NCBI GenBank assembly: GCA_020746995.1
Contig: JAGPXD010000006.1
Coordinates: 2,294,001 to 2,358,000 of the forward strand
DNA from: Plectosphaerella cucumerina
Lineage: Eukaryota; Ascomycota; Sordariomycetes; Glomerellales; Plectosphaerellaceae
DNA: 64,000 bases
Direction: 5' to 3'
Part shown: positions 43,701-54,190 of the stretch, one piece after another
How positions within the stretch are numbered: position 1 is the stretch's first letter
Layout: the number at the start of each line of letters is the position of its first letter
Position numbers and translations under genes: made by a program
The notes under the pieces: generated by a model
Told to the model about the DNA's origin: nothing
The model's input: the letters and a program-made list of their open reading frames with translations, nothing else
Database searches by the model: none

Positions 43701-44372
43701 GTTGAGTTACCTCCCCCAACTCACGTGTACCCCCTCGGCCCTGAGACAATCCCACACTTGTCTCTCACTGATGCGGTTGACACGCCCCTCCACTTCAGTC
43801 TCCATTGGTGAACACATGAACATGAGCCAAGTCATGTCTCGTCGTCAGCTTCCCCCCGCCTGGTGGACCAAGGCCTGGCCCGAGGTTGTCACGAACACCT
43901 CCTTCCCGCGCTCCACCTTGCACGGGAGCAGCCTTTGCGGAGATGTGTGAAGGCAGCTGACGGCGGGTTCGGGGTCAAACATCAATTCAAGTGACAGATC
44001 TTCGGCGTCGGAGTTTGCAGACCCCGACGGTACGTACCGTAACCCCCCGCCCGTTTAACCCCGTCGGATCTATGCACGGACCACATGTTATCTTGCGGCA
44101 GCTTCGGCACATGTCTTACATCATCAACATTTCTGACAGCAGCAGCAGAGCAGGGGTCGTCGGTTTCGCTTCTAACCCAGCAGACAGCTTTGCAAGCTTT
44201 CGCAAGCTTCCCGTTCGCTGCAACCTCGGACTCCGACGACGCGCCAGACCCCCCTTACAGTCAGCCGGCAAACCACAACCCTCCGATCCCCCGCGTCTCC
44301 CCCACGACAGACCTCGACTGACGCATAGCTTGTCTGTCTCTCGCCAGCCCGCAACCCGCCCTCAGCTTCAAC
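40786..44372. other. Long intergenic stretch between the acidic gene and IBA57
   Basis: 3.6 kb with no supportable gene. 40786-41250 is AT-richer and probably the 3' UTR side of the acidic gene. There is a poly-A9 near 41190, a poly-A10 near 41333, a poly-T near 41500 and a G25 homopolymer at 41668-41692. Sequence near 42290 (TGGTAGCTCAGCG) resembles a tRNA A box, but no matching B box or cloverleaf follows. Confidence 0.5.
41668..41692 (+). repeat. G25 homopolymer
   Basis: Twenty-five consecutive G on the plus strand, counted from the sequence; likely polymorphic and able to form G-quadruplexes. Confidence 0.9.
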
Positions 44373-45590
44373 ATGAGGCCCGCAACCCAGAGACTGCCCG
44401 GCGCCTTCCCATGTTGCCGGGCCCCCTCCGCCCCCCGACAATTCTCAACCTCCCCGGCATCCCGCCCCTCCACCGCAAGCCCCCCCGCGCCGCCTCCCGC
44501 TGGCTTCACCCCCCTCTCCTCCCGCCGCCTCATCTCCGTCTCCGGCCCCGACTCGGCAAAGTTCCTCCAGGGCGCTATCACCGCCAGCATCGTCGACCGC
44601 GACGCCCGTCCCCGCGCCTCCGGCTTCTACGCCGCCTTCCTCACCGCCCACGGCCGCATCCTCTTCGACGTCTTCATATACCCCGACACCCTCGGCCTCG
44701 GCAAGCCCTCCCCCGAGCCCGGCACCTCGTTCCTCGTCGAGGCCGACGCCCTACACGCCCAGGCCCTCGCCAGGCATATCCGCCGCTACAAGCTGCGCGC
44801 AAAGTTCGACGTCCGCCTCCTCGACCCCACGGAGGCCACGGTCTGGCATCTCTGGAACGACCCTGTCAATGGCGCCCTCACACCCGGTGACGGCACCTCC
44901 CTCGCCTCCGATCCCTCCGCCCTTTTAACCCTCGACCCGCGCGCCCCGGCCCTCGGCCACCGCCTCCTGACCTCCGGAGATGCCTCCTCCGCTCCATCCC
45001 TCGACCTTCCCCTGGCCCCCGAATCAGCCTACCACATCCGGCGTTACCTCGCCGGCGTCGCCGAAGGCCAGGCCGAGATGATCCCCGAGCACGCCCTCCC
45101 GCAGGAGAGCAACCTCGACCACATGAACGGCATCGAGTACCACAAGGGCTGCTACGTCGGCCAAGAACTCACCATCCGCACCAAACACCGCGGCGTCGTC
45201 CGCAAGCGCATCCTCCCCTGCGTCGTCTACAGTGCCGACGACCCCATCCCCGAAACCCTCTCCTACGACCCTTCCTCGTCCTTGGGTGCTGACGTCCCCG
45301 CCGAGACAAAGATCGAGTCTTGCAACAAGCGTGCCAGGAACCCGGGCAAGTGGCTCGCGGGTGTGGGCAACGTCGGTCTTGCCCTGTGCAGGCTTGAGAC
45401 AATGACGGATCTGGTCGGGCCGCTGCCGACGTCGAGCTTCAAGGATGGTGACGAATTCAAGATGGAGTGGGTTGAGGAGGGGGCCGAGTCGAGGGTGAGG
45501 GAGGTCAAGGTCAAGGCTTTTGTGCCGCCGTGGCTGCGCAAGGCGCTTGCTGAGGCGGGGCCGGCGCCGACGCAGGAGCATGCGTCGTAG
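44373..45590 (+). CDS. iba57: Mitochondrial iron-sulfur cluster assembly factor Iba57 (YgfZ/GcvT family)
   Basis: Works with Isa1 and Isa2 in making [4Fe-4S] clusters for mitochondrial aconitase-type enzymes and lipoate synthase. Single exon, 405 residues. The N-terminus is Arg/Ser/Pro-rich without acidic residues up to about residue 55, consistent with import into mitochondria. The body starts FTPLSSRRLISVSGPDSAKFLQG, the folate-binding YgfZ-type fold. The family signature KGCYVGQELTIRTKHRG is intact, with Cys260 in KGCYxGQE. GNVGLALCRLE is the expected C-terminal block. Convergent with the J-protein gene; the two stop codons are 161 bp apart. Confidence 0.94.
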   Translation: MRPATQRLPGAFPCCRAPSAPRQFSTSPASRPSTASPPAPPPAGFTPLSSRRLISVSGPDSAKFLQGAITASIVDRDARPRASGFYAAFLTAHGRILFDVFIYPDTLGLGKPSPEPGTSFLVEADALHAQALARHIRRYKLRAKFDVRLLDPTEATVWHLWNDPVNGALTPGDGTSLASDPSALLTLDPRAPALGHRLLTSGDASSAPSLDLPLAPESAYHIRRYLAGVAEGQAEMIPEHALPQESNLDHMNGIEYHKGCYVGQELTIRTKHRGVVRKRILPCVVYSADDPIPETLSYDPSSSLGADVPAETKIESCNKRARNPGKWLAGVGNVGLALCRLETMTDLVGPLPTSSFKDGDEFKMEWVEEGAESRVREVKVKAFVPPWLRKALAEAGPAPTQEHAS

Positions 45591-45751
45591 ATGGCCAGGG
45601 CCCAGAGGTATGTTGTAAGATGGTTGTAAAGTAGAGGTACATGTATGTAAAAACACGAATCCTGCAACGAAGGAAATGGGGTATCATTTGTTGGTGTAAA
45701 CATCTCTATCTGCCGTCGAGGCAGTCTAATCGTCCTGGCATGTGTCCTTGC

Positions 45752-46552
45752 TCACAGCAGCCCAGCCTGCCTAAGAGCATCCCGCCTCTTCTGCACAGCG
45801 AACATCCGCGCCTTCAGATCCTCCCACTTCGGCGGCGCCCTCGCATAAGCCCGGTCTGTAGCTTCCGCTGGCCGCGCTGTGCCCTCCGTCGCCTGCTTCG
45901 TCACCGGCGGCGGCCCAGTCTCAACAGGCTCCCGTCCCTCCCTCTTCGCCTTCTTCGCCTCCTTTCGCGCCGCCTTCCGTGCCCTCGACTCCTCAAGCAG
46001 AGTCTGAAGCTCCCGTTCCCTCTCGTCAAACTCATCATCCTCCTGCTTCCTCGCCTTCTCCGCCCGCTCCAAGTTTTCCCTCCTGAACCGCTCGTCCTCT
46101 TCCGCGCGCCGCCGCACGCCTTCCTCGCGCAGCCGCGCCTTCTCAAGCTCCAGCTGCCTGTCCTTCTCGAGCTTCTCCTCCCGCCGGCGCCGCGCAGCGA
46201 GCTCGTCTGCCTCGAGCTGGTCGACGAAGCGCCTCTGCTCGCCCTGGACCTTGTCGCGTTCCTGGGCGCGCAGCCTCTGCGCGGCGCGCGCGTTGTCGTA
46301 TGCCGCGCGCGCCGCGGGTTCTAGGAGAATATCTCGCGCAAACTCGAAGAGCTCCCATTTGTCCTTGTCGAAGGCGTCGCCCGTCTTGTCGGGGTGGTGT
46401 TTCAGGGAGCTCTTTCGCCAGGCGCGGTGGATGAGCTTGGGGTCGGTGTGGAGGCTCGGGTCGCCTTCGAGGCCGACGAGGGCGTAGAGGTCGACATCTT
46501 GGGCGTATTGGTTTGCCTTTGTGACGAGTTCGTGGACGTCTTTGGTCGACAT
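45752..46552 (-). CDS. J-domain protein, Cwf23/DNAJC17 type (spliceosome-associated)
   Basis: Single exon, 266 residues from the ATG at 46552 (MSTKDVHEL). The frame is open for 43 more codons upstream, but that part has non-J composition. The J domain spans about residues 17-85 (DVDLYALVGL ... FEFARDILLE ... RAAYDNARAA), with the HPD tripeptide in LKHHPDKTGD. A long charged Arg/Glu/Lys coiled-coil region follows and the chain ends KRRDALRQAGLL. The J domain followed by a charged coil resembles Cwf23 (yeast) and DNAJC17, which act with Prp43-type spliceosome disassembly; I see no RRM at the C-terminus. Its 5' flank is the source of a duplicated segment found again at 53.5 kb. Confidence 0.85.
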   Translation of the reverse strand: MSTKDVHELVTKANQYAQDVDLYALVGLEGDPSLHTDPKLIHRAWRKSSLKHHPDKTGDAFDKDKWELFEFARDILLEPAARAAYDNARAAQRLRAQERDKVQGEQRRFVDQLEADELAARRRREEKLEKDRQLELEKARLREEGVRRRAEEDERFRRENLERAEKARKQEDDEFDERERELQTLLEESRARKAARKEAKKAKREGREPVETGPPPVTKQATEGTARPAEATDRAYARAPPKWEDLKARMFAVQKRRDALRQAGLL

Positions 46553-47110
46553 GGTGGCTGGGGTGGTATGCGACGGAGGTGGAAGTTGGTGGTCCTTGGC
46601 GGCAGAAACGACGACGGTTGATGGCTGTTGGAAAATACGGCGGGGTGTTGTGGCTGGAATGACGCAGCACTTGCGCCTCACATGTGTGGCTCAGCAACAA
46701 CAGCTAAAACTCCTGCCGATTCATCGTCCAAAGCACATACCCATTGGACCGTCCGCTCTCCCATGGTCAAGTTATAAGAGCTGGACTCGCATTTGGGTCT
46801 GTGACTCCCAGCGAATCCCCGATGCCGTACCTCTGTATATCTGGGATCCTTCCTTTCCGCTCGATCAGGCTTAGCGCTCCACGAGGTTGGCGTTCATCGT
46901 TCCATGGTGATGGTGCATAAACGAGCAGCCAGAATGGGATTTAGAAGGGGAAGCACTCTCATTAGTGCATTGGTAGGCAGTCGCTGTTACGAAGGAAACG
47001 ACTAGCCGATTTGACCACGGAACCATCAGGCAAACAGCCCATTGCATCCCACCATTGCTCCTCCAAGCGTGGACGAGCACCTTGAATCAAATCCAGCACG
47101 AATTCCGACC
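46553..47110. promoter_or_regulatory. Divergent promoter between the J-protein and F-box-like genes
   Basis: 558 bp upstream of both genes. 46558-46835 is the left member of a direct duplication. Confidence 0.6.
46558..46835 (+). repeat. Duplicated promoter segment, copy A
   Basis: Aligns in the same orientation with 53491-53798. The best part is 46561-46662: GGGTGGTATGCG, then TCCTTGGCGGCAGAAACGAC and GGAAAATACGGCGGGGT, are shared. Weaker matches continue (CCGATTCATCGTCC, CACATACCCATTGG, CGTCCGCTCTCCCATGGTCA, CCAGCGAATCCCCGATG). Copy A is the segment next to the intact J-protein gene. Confidence 0.85.
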
Positions 47111-48496
47111 ATGGCGTCGTCGAGTGCCTCTTCGATATTTGCTTGTACCAATGAATATCTTCGTCTCTTGGCACAGCAGGTAACTTCCCTGGTCGGCATG
47201 TGTTGAAATGAATACACTGCTGACACGACGTTAGATTGACGACAGCCACCTCCTCGCCTGCCTCTGTCGTGTCAACTGGCAATTCAACGCGAATTTCTCC
47301 CCGTTTTTGTATCGTCAGTGCAATGTCACAAGAGCGAGCAGACTGTCTGCCATGTTGAGCAGCGGCTATCTTGTCCATACGAAGCGGCTCGCCGTGAAGT
47401 CCCGGGACACATTTGCCAGCTTTGAGGATCGAGATATAGCTGCTGTGCAGTGTCTCGTCCAGAAAATGCCTGCGCTGGAAGTCTTCGAGTAAGGAGCCCC
47501 TGCTACTGAATGACAAACTCTGACGAAGAGGTTCATAGATGGTCAGGTCTCCCGTTGCCGGCTGATGTCCCTCACGGCCTCACGTCATGTGCGAAGCTCA
47601 AGGCCGTGCATATTACGTATCCCACAACAATCGAGGAGAATGTACTCGGCATCGGAATCGACGACGGAGAAATCGATGAGCAAGGCAACTCAGAGCACGA
47701 AAACTACTGGACAAAGGACTCGATCAAGATGCGTCACCTATTTTACGTCCAAGACTTGTCTCCTCTGGCTGGCCTGGAAGCACTTACGATCGACAACATG
47801 TACGGCAACCTTCACTTGTGGCCGGGTCAACTGATTAGGATTCTCCGGAACTCGCCATCTCTCCGGAAACTTCGCCTGTCTATATGCAATGATGCGGCTA
47901 TTCGGTGCGGCAGAAGCCTCGTTCATCCTTTTAGTCCCTTTGCGTTTTTCGACGGAGTATGTGAGGCGTACGGAGAGTCCTCCCAAGGAAATCTGCCGCC
48001 CGCCCCTCTATGGCTGAGCACTTTATGTTGCGGTATCGGTGTATATCCGTCCTTTGAAGCCTCACTCATCAAGTTGGTTGATCTTTCGAGACTCGAGGTG
48101 GTTCATTTGGACACCAGGGACATCGCAGATGATGGTGGCACTCACTTCTTTGTGTGGGACGACGGAGGGAGCGAGTCCTTCATTCTGTTTGACGTTTTCC
48201 TCTCGCCCCAAAAATGCCCCAATCTGCGGAGATTCTCTGCTGACAGGCTCGGGGGCAGCATGTACGCTCGCCTACTGGAGTTGAAGGAGAACAGCCCGGA
48301 GTTTCTGCATCGACTGATCGTCGAGCTCGAAGAGCTAGATGACGAAGAGTTTGATTCTGAAGCTCTGGTCTTATCTGGCAATGAGGGTGAGAGTCAGACT
48401 ACGCCAACTACATGGAGGGAGAATGGAACTTGGATGCTCTGCCCGGTAGGCTCAGAGGAGAGTCCCGGCGAGCATATAATTCAGCTGGATTGCTGA
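47111..48496 (+). CDS. F-box-like, leucine-rich protein
   Basis: Three exons: 47111-47179, 47235-47488 and 47539-48496 (introns of 55 and 50 bp), 426 residues. The ATG at 47111 sits in ACCATGG. Spliced exons 1-2 read YLRLLAQQIDDSHLLACLCR followed by VNWQFNANFSPFLYRQC, which has the Leu/Asp/Val pattern of a degenerate F-box helix bundle. The second intron restores MPALEVFEWSGLPLPADV, the usual entry into the leucine-rich part of this fungal family, followed by PSLRKLRLSICND and SRLEVVHLD. F-box proteins bring substrates to SCF ubiquitin ligases; that role is inferred, and the canonical LP motif at the F-box start is not present. It is one of two genes bracketed by the duplicated promoter copies. 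Confidence 0.72.
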
Positions 48497-49012
48497 TTGG
48501 CGTGGAGATGCTCGGGCAATGAAACTGAGTTGGGCTGTCAGCAAAAGCCCTGTAGTGTAGGTATACTGCCAGTCAATCGGAGATAGCCTCCCCTAGGTCC
48601 GCGCACCCTCTACCCCTCGCCCGACAAATGCGACGTCTAGGAGGCCAGCCAGAGATTTTGTGCTGATCATTTTTATGCACCTATGGCTTGCTGCACGTAA
48701 TCAGTGAGAACATATCTCCACGAGACAGTCATTCCATCGACTGGCAGCAGCAGGACGGGAGCACACAGGGTAATAAATGTACCCATGGTCATGCCCTCCG
48801 GGCTTGGTACTTGATATCAGGGCTGCACGGGAATCGATCATGATGAAGCGAGCGTGCTGTTTCTACGGACACTCAATCCGAAGCGATGTAAGCGCCTGTT
48901 CGGCTTACCTAGGCACTTGTATAGACAGTGCAGACATGGTGCCGACGGTTACGTCAAGATTGGCTACAAAGTAGGGTTCTACCACAACTACTCATGCAAC
49001 GGAGGTGTCTCA
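48497..49012. other. Convergent intergenic region between the F-box-like gene and the NACHT-WD40 gene
   Basis: 516 bp, AT-richer than coding DNA; both 3' UTRs expected here. No gene seen. Confidence 0.5.
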
Positions 49013-52000
49013 TTATTGCAAATTGTAAAACATAACCTTCCCAGAACGACAGCCAACCGCTAAGACTTGACCGGCAACAGCAACTGCCTGTGGCATCCTT
49101 GGTCTATACTCAAAGGGTAACCATATCACGTCTTGGCCATCTTTCGTGATCCAAACCATGTCGCCACCCATCGCCAGGCTACAGGATTGTTGCAGTCTGG
49201 GGGACCCCTGTTGTGGCTCGGAGTGTGTAGGTCTGGGATCAAGTGCCAGGGTATCGCGATTTGTCCAAAGGTCAAAGTCCCATCGTGGAACGAAATACCT
49301 CGGGTCTCCAGACTCGTACGCCTGAGTACACACGCCTCTGACCGGGTCCCAGATCTTGATGGCGTCGTCCATCGATCGTGACACGGCCTGCCGCCCATCG
49401 GGTGAGAAAATTACTGCGTCGACCCAGTAGTCATGGCGTGCGGACGTTTGGAAGCACACCCCGGTGGTCGCGTCCCAGACCCAAACAGTCCAGTCGTCGG
49501 ACGCCGACACGAGCCGTCCATCCGGTGCAAAGGTTACTGCGTTAACGCTGCCGCTGTTGCCCTCGAGCGTCGCGATACATCGTCCGCCTCTGGCTAGGTC
49601 CCAGATCTTAACGGTGTAATCGAAGGACGCGGACGCAAGCCGCCCATCCGGTGCAAAGGCCACCGCCGCGACGCAGTCTTCATGGCCGTCGAGCGTCTGT
49701 AAGCACGACCCCGTGATAGCGTCCCAGATCCTGATCGTGTTCTCGGACGCCGACACGAGTCGCCCATCCGGTGCAAAGGCCACCGCCCTGACGCAGTCTT
49801 CATGGCCTTCGAGCGTCTGTAAGCACAACCCTGTGGTAGCGTCCCAGACCTTGACGGTCCGGTCGTCGGACGCCGACGCGAGCCGTCCATCCGGTGCAAA
49901 GGCCACCGCCCTGACGAAGTCATCGTGATCTCCGAGCGTCTGAGAGCACACCTCTGTGCTTGCGTCCCAGATCTGAATCTTCGTATCGAAGGCCGAAGCG
50001 AGCCGCCCATCCAGTGCAAAGGCTACCGCTGTGAAGAAGTCTTCATGAACTTCGAGCGTTTGCACACACCCACCTGTAGCAGGATCCCAAATCTTAACGG
50101 TCTTGTCCTCAGACGCCGAAGCAAGCCGCCCATCCGGTGCAAAGGCTACCGCCGTGACGTAGTCATCATGGCCTTCGAGCGTCTGCACACACACACCTGT
50201 GGCAGGATCCCAGATCTTAACGGTCTTGTCCCAGGACCCCGAAGCAAGCTGCCCATCCGGTGCAAAGGCCACCGCCACGACCCAGCCATCATGACCTTCG
50301 AGCGTCTGCACACACACCCCTGTGGTCGTGTCCCAGATCTTGACGGTGTTATCGTCAGACGCCGACGCAAGCCGCCCATCCTGTGCGAAGGCAATCGCAT
50401 TAATGTCGTCAACATGGCCTTCTAGAGTCTGTACGCATGCATTCCAATCTTCCGACATTTGCGACGGTGATTTGATCCAAGGAAACATATCCCTCTTGAA
50501 AAGAATTCCTACAAGGCTTCCTCTCGGGCAATGGAGGATAGCCGATGCGTAGAGTTGCAATGGAGTTCTCTCTATTCCACTCCTGCACCAATGGACGAAT
50601 CGCAGGGCGTCCCGGATGAGAGCCGGGAGCTGCGGGGGGTTTGCGAATTGTGCCTGTGACGATCCGCCCAGGGAACTGAGTGGATGCAGGGTTGAGAATT
50701 GTACTGCAAGCGCCTGAAGTTTCTGGAGTGCCAGGATGGCCCCTGAAATACTCTGCTTGAGACTTGCAGCCTCCAGCCAATAGAGGTACTTGCGCTGGAG
50801 GAAATTGTGCACGGTGCTGTTGTCTTGGAGGTGTAGCTGCGTCGGTTCGGCTGACACGTCTGCGTCCTTGAGGTGATCGACCCAGTATGTGAGTGAGTAC
50901 TGTATAGGATCTAAAGGGTCCGGATTGGGCGGGGGGGTGTCGATGGTGGCTCCTGGTTCCTTGAGTTGGTAGATGTCGCGGTGGAGTGTTTCCGATAGGA
51001 CGTCGACTGATCTTGAGAAGATGGCGCGGTGTTGGTGCTGTACTCCGTGTGATAGGATCTTGTTGATTGTTTCCGGGCGGAGCAAGAAGTCCTTCGCGGA
51101 TTGATGGACGAGAGAAACCACGTTGTCACGGAGGGTGAGAAACGAGCCGCATGAGGCAACGAGATCGTTCAAGGCCGCAGGGTCCTCGATAAAGTAGGAG
51201 GGCAGCTCGAGAACGGCTGTTAGCTCTTTTACCGAGACAGGGCGATAGACAATAGAGGCTACCGCGAGTATCTGTGTACACAGCTCTTCATCATCAGAGC
51301 CAATGATGTGTTGCATCATACGCTCGTACAGGGGATCCAGGCCTGATGGAATGCCCTGAAGAGTCTTGAGTGCGTTCCAGGGGCTAGCACGCGAGAGCTC
51401 CTCGCACACCAGAGAAACCCAGAGGAATGTGCTGTCTGCCTTCTTGATGAGATTTTGTTGGATCTCCTTTTGCAACCCCTTGTTGTACTTTTTGCGCTGC
51501 GCTAGCTCACCTACTTTGTGTCCAATGTAGGCCTCGACTGCTGCAGAGATAAGCTTCTCGTTGAGTTCGAGGCGGAGGGTGACCTTTCGATCAGCGGCGT
51601 CCAGCTGCTCCTGAATGTTCGGCCAGTTGCGACTGGACACAGCCCACTTGACGCCGCAAGATACCGACTGGACGATGAGCTTGAGGAGCTCAATCCTGCC
51701 TTCGCCGCACTCGTCGAGGGCATCCACGACTAGTACGGTGCTGCCGAGGCTGGGGTCTGTTAGGATGGCAGTCAGAATCTTTGACATGGCTACCCAGACG
51801 TTGTTTCCCCCAAACAGCTTCGGGCCGACGGGGTCGTATTCTTCGCGGACGTGTGAGATGAGCCGCGGTTGCTGGCGCACGAGGGTGAAGATCAGTCCGC
51901 GCAGGACTGCAGTCGCATTGTTCAGGTCTTTATTCGAGTCCTGGCAGAAAAAGTATGCTGGCCGGCTGGTCGAGTGACGTCTCAGCTCGTCAACGATGCC

Positions 52001-53283
52001 ACAGATGAGCATCGTTTTCCCCTTGCCGGGATCACCCCTGATCCAGAGCAGGCCGCAGTCGGACGTTTGCCATTCCTCGAAATTGGGCGTTTTCAGGACC
52101 CAGGCGTATGAGTCTCGAAGGAGGCCACCCTTGGTGTCTTGGATGCGTGCTTTGTCTTTCTCGGGGTCCGTGATATGAAGATTCCGCATGCACTCCAAGT
52201 CATCCTTGTCTTCGAAGATCTGCTCCAGCCGTCTGGTCTGCTCTTGGATGGCAGAGGTGATCAGTTGGAGCTCGTTGTACTGACGATCTGCAGTGACGGC
52301 CAGGTCTCGGAGGCGTGCCTGGACTCGCTGCGAGCTGTACTGCTCCGAGTCTTTCAGCACAAGCGCCTCGGCGTCTTTGATCTCGTCGAGCCGGCTCTTC
52401 CAGTCGTCGAGCTTGATCATATCCTTGAGGAAAACGGCGCCCTGGTTCTGGTGGTAGATGCAAACACTCTTCATCTGGTAAACGAGAAGCTTTCTGTACA
52501 GCCGGAGGATGCGGTCTTCGAGCCGGCCTCGCAACCCGTGAAGTTCCTTGGTTGCATCCGTGTCGAGGAGCAGGTCGACAAGATTCCAGTACCAGGACAT
52601 CCGTGACACGACGTACACGAGGCCCTTGCGGTTAGCACTCGACTCGGTGAGCGAGTTCGATAGGACCTGGCTGTTGTTAGGCGGTGGCACACGGCGTGGG
52701 GGACGAAGCGAACCTCAAGGGCGAAGCATACGCCGACCCAGGCAACAGCAGCTGCAGGGACAGCCTGAACGGCTTTGCTGACTAGGTCTTTGACGGTCAT
52801 GACCGTTTCGACCCCATCTGCAACCTTCGTCTTCGCGGCCGCAGCCTTGTCTGTCCGCTGCAAGCCGATCTCGACAAGACGTTCCATCTGGCGTCCCCGT
52901 TCCGTGAGCTGGTCCTTGTTGTTCGAGGCGAGAGGGCTGCCTCTGTCATCCTGCAGCGTGGCAGACAGGAGCCTTTCGTAGGCTTCAGCGATCTTGGGTT
53001 CGTCTCCTTTTACCCCATCGTATGCCTGGTTCCAAAGTCGCTCCTGGAGGGTGGAAGGGGAGAGCTCGGAGGCGGCAGCAGACTGGGGCACTGCTGCCGA
53101 GGTGGATTGAGCGGGCGAGGCGGTCCGTGGGCTACTACGGCCCGCGTTGGTAGGGGAGATCTCGGGAGTGATGACGGGCTGGGACACTGCTGCCGAGGTG
53201 GATTGACCGGGTGAGGCAGACCGTGGGCTACTACGGTCCGCGAGCTTCCGGACCTTCTGACGGAATTTCTGGAATTTCTGCAT
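49013..53283 (-). CDS. NACHT-WD40 NLR-like STAND protein (NACHT_N / NACHT / WD40; HNWD-related architecture)
   Basis: Two exons, 52714-53283 and 49013-52666, joined over a 47-bp intron with the unusual donor GTTCGC; 1,407 residues. Order: a Ser/Pro-rich head with two copies of a 32-residue repeat (residues 17-80); a NACHT_N-type domain (LWNQAYDGVKGDEPKIAEAY ... WVGVCFALE-VLSN ... VVSRMSWYWNL); a NACHT NTPase with Walker A GDPGKGKT and Walker B LVVDALDECG; a helical middle (VHQSAKDFLL); then nine WD40 repeats and a degenerate tail. Repeat consensus is CVQTLEGHxDxVxAVAFAPDGRLASASxDxTVKIWD. Fungal NLRs of this type sense non-self and trigger incompatibility or defence. There is no HET domain; the effector step would have to use NACHT_N or a partner. 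It is divergent from the esterase-NACHT gene across 907 bp. Confidence 0.92.
49309..50432 (-). repeat. Tandem WD40-coding repeats (about 120-126 bp, nine units)
   Basis: Nine consecutive units on the minus strand are highly alike at DNA level; for example GCCCATCCGGTGCAAAGG or a near-copy recurs in most units on the plus strand. Such homogeneity is typical of NLRs whose repeats evolve by recombination. Confidence 0.88.
53045..53235 (-). repeat. In-frame 96-bp tandem duplication in the NLR head
   Basis: Two units of 32 codons, 53140-53235 and about 53044-53139, both begin RSSPR(S/T)ASP and share QSTSAAV. They sit in the disordered N-terminus of the NACHT-WD40 protein. Confidence 0.8.
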
Positions 53284-54190
53284 GGTGTTTTTCAGCTACC
53301 AGGATACCTGGTAGTCTGATGACGATGGAAACCCGCGAGGCGATGCCTGCGAGTACGTTGGAAAAAGCGCAGCCATATTCGTGCGGGGTCGGGCAGCCAA
53401 TATCCAATATTTGGCTGGACTGCATATCAGGCAGCGAATGATATGTTGCGAGATCCCGTGATTCGTGCGAGTGTTTGAAGGCGTAAGTGGTTGGGGTGGT
53501 ATGCGCGGAGGTGGTCCTTGGCGGCAGAAACGACGACGGTTGATAGCTGTCGGAAAATACGGCGGGGTCTTATAGCTGGAATAACGTAGCGCATACTACC
53601 AGGTACGCCTCACACATGGAACTTACGAGTAGCAACACCAATTGTTTAACTTCACCAACCTTGCCGATTGACCGTTCATGCACATACGACCACACCCATT
53701 GGAGAATACGGGATCCCGTCCGCTCTCCCATCGTCAAGCCAATGAGGGCCGGAGTAGTAGTTGGGTCGGTGACGACCAGCGAATGCCCGGTGTTGTATGT
53801 TTTTTGCTCGCCCCGACACCGCCTGGTCGGGTCCTCACGATCGCCCATCTCAACTCCACGCCGTATCACCGGGCAAGCAGCATCGAAGGAACCCATTTAA
53901 TTCGAAGCCTGACGGCGGGCGCCCTTGCATCCTTTCCCAAATGTATTGTGATGGCTGCCACGTAGGCGGTCGAATAATTGGCCGCAACCCCGCGTTGGCA
54001 GTGCTCGTTCTCGGTCAACATGAGCCAATCCAGGTGTGTGTGGCCTTCAAAGTGCAGTTCTGCCTAGCCAGCCTTAATGCCCTGACTGCGTTGTTCTTTC
54101 CACCCAAAGTTTTCCCCAAGATATCAAGCACTTCTATCGAAAACCTCGACAAACATTCTCAGCGGGTATTCCCACGGCAGCATCGCCTTC
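53284..54190. promoter_or_regulatory. Divergent promoter shared by the two NLR-like genes
   Basis: 907 bp between the outward-facing starts. It contains copy B of the J-protein promoter duplication (53491-53798). 54060-54190 is pyrimidine/A-rich leader-like DNA before the ATG at 54191. Confidence 0.55.
53491..53798 (+). repeat. Duplicated promoter segment, copy B
   Basis: Direct-orientation copy of 46558-46835. It lacks a block of about 10 bp (AAGTTGGTGG) and carries insertions further right. In the clean 100-bp part five of seven substitutions relative to copy A turn CpA (or TpG) into TpA. Confidence 0.85.

Noticed and set aside
46962..47516. Open frame of 184 codons on the minus strand
   Set aside because: Antisense to the F-box-like gene, whose three exons splice cleanly and keep frame on the plus strand.
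47510..47538. ATG at 47510 as the start of the F-box-like gene
   Set aside because: It lies inside the second intron; splicing at 47488/47539 restores ALEVFE-WSGLPLP and links to two upstream coding exons.
49309..50432. CRISPR-like array suggested by regularly spaced repeats
   Set aside because: The repeats are in-frame WD40 units in a eukaryotic gene.
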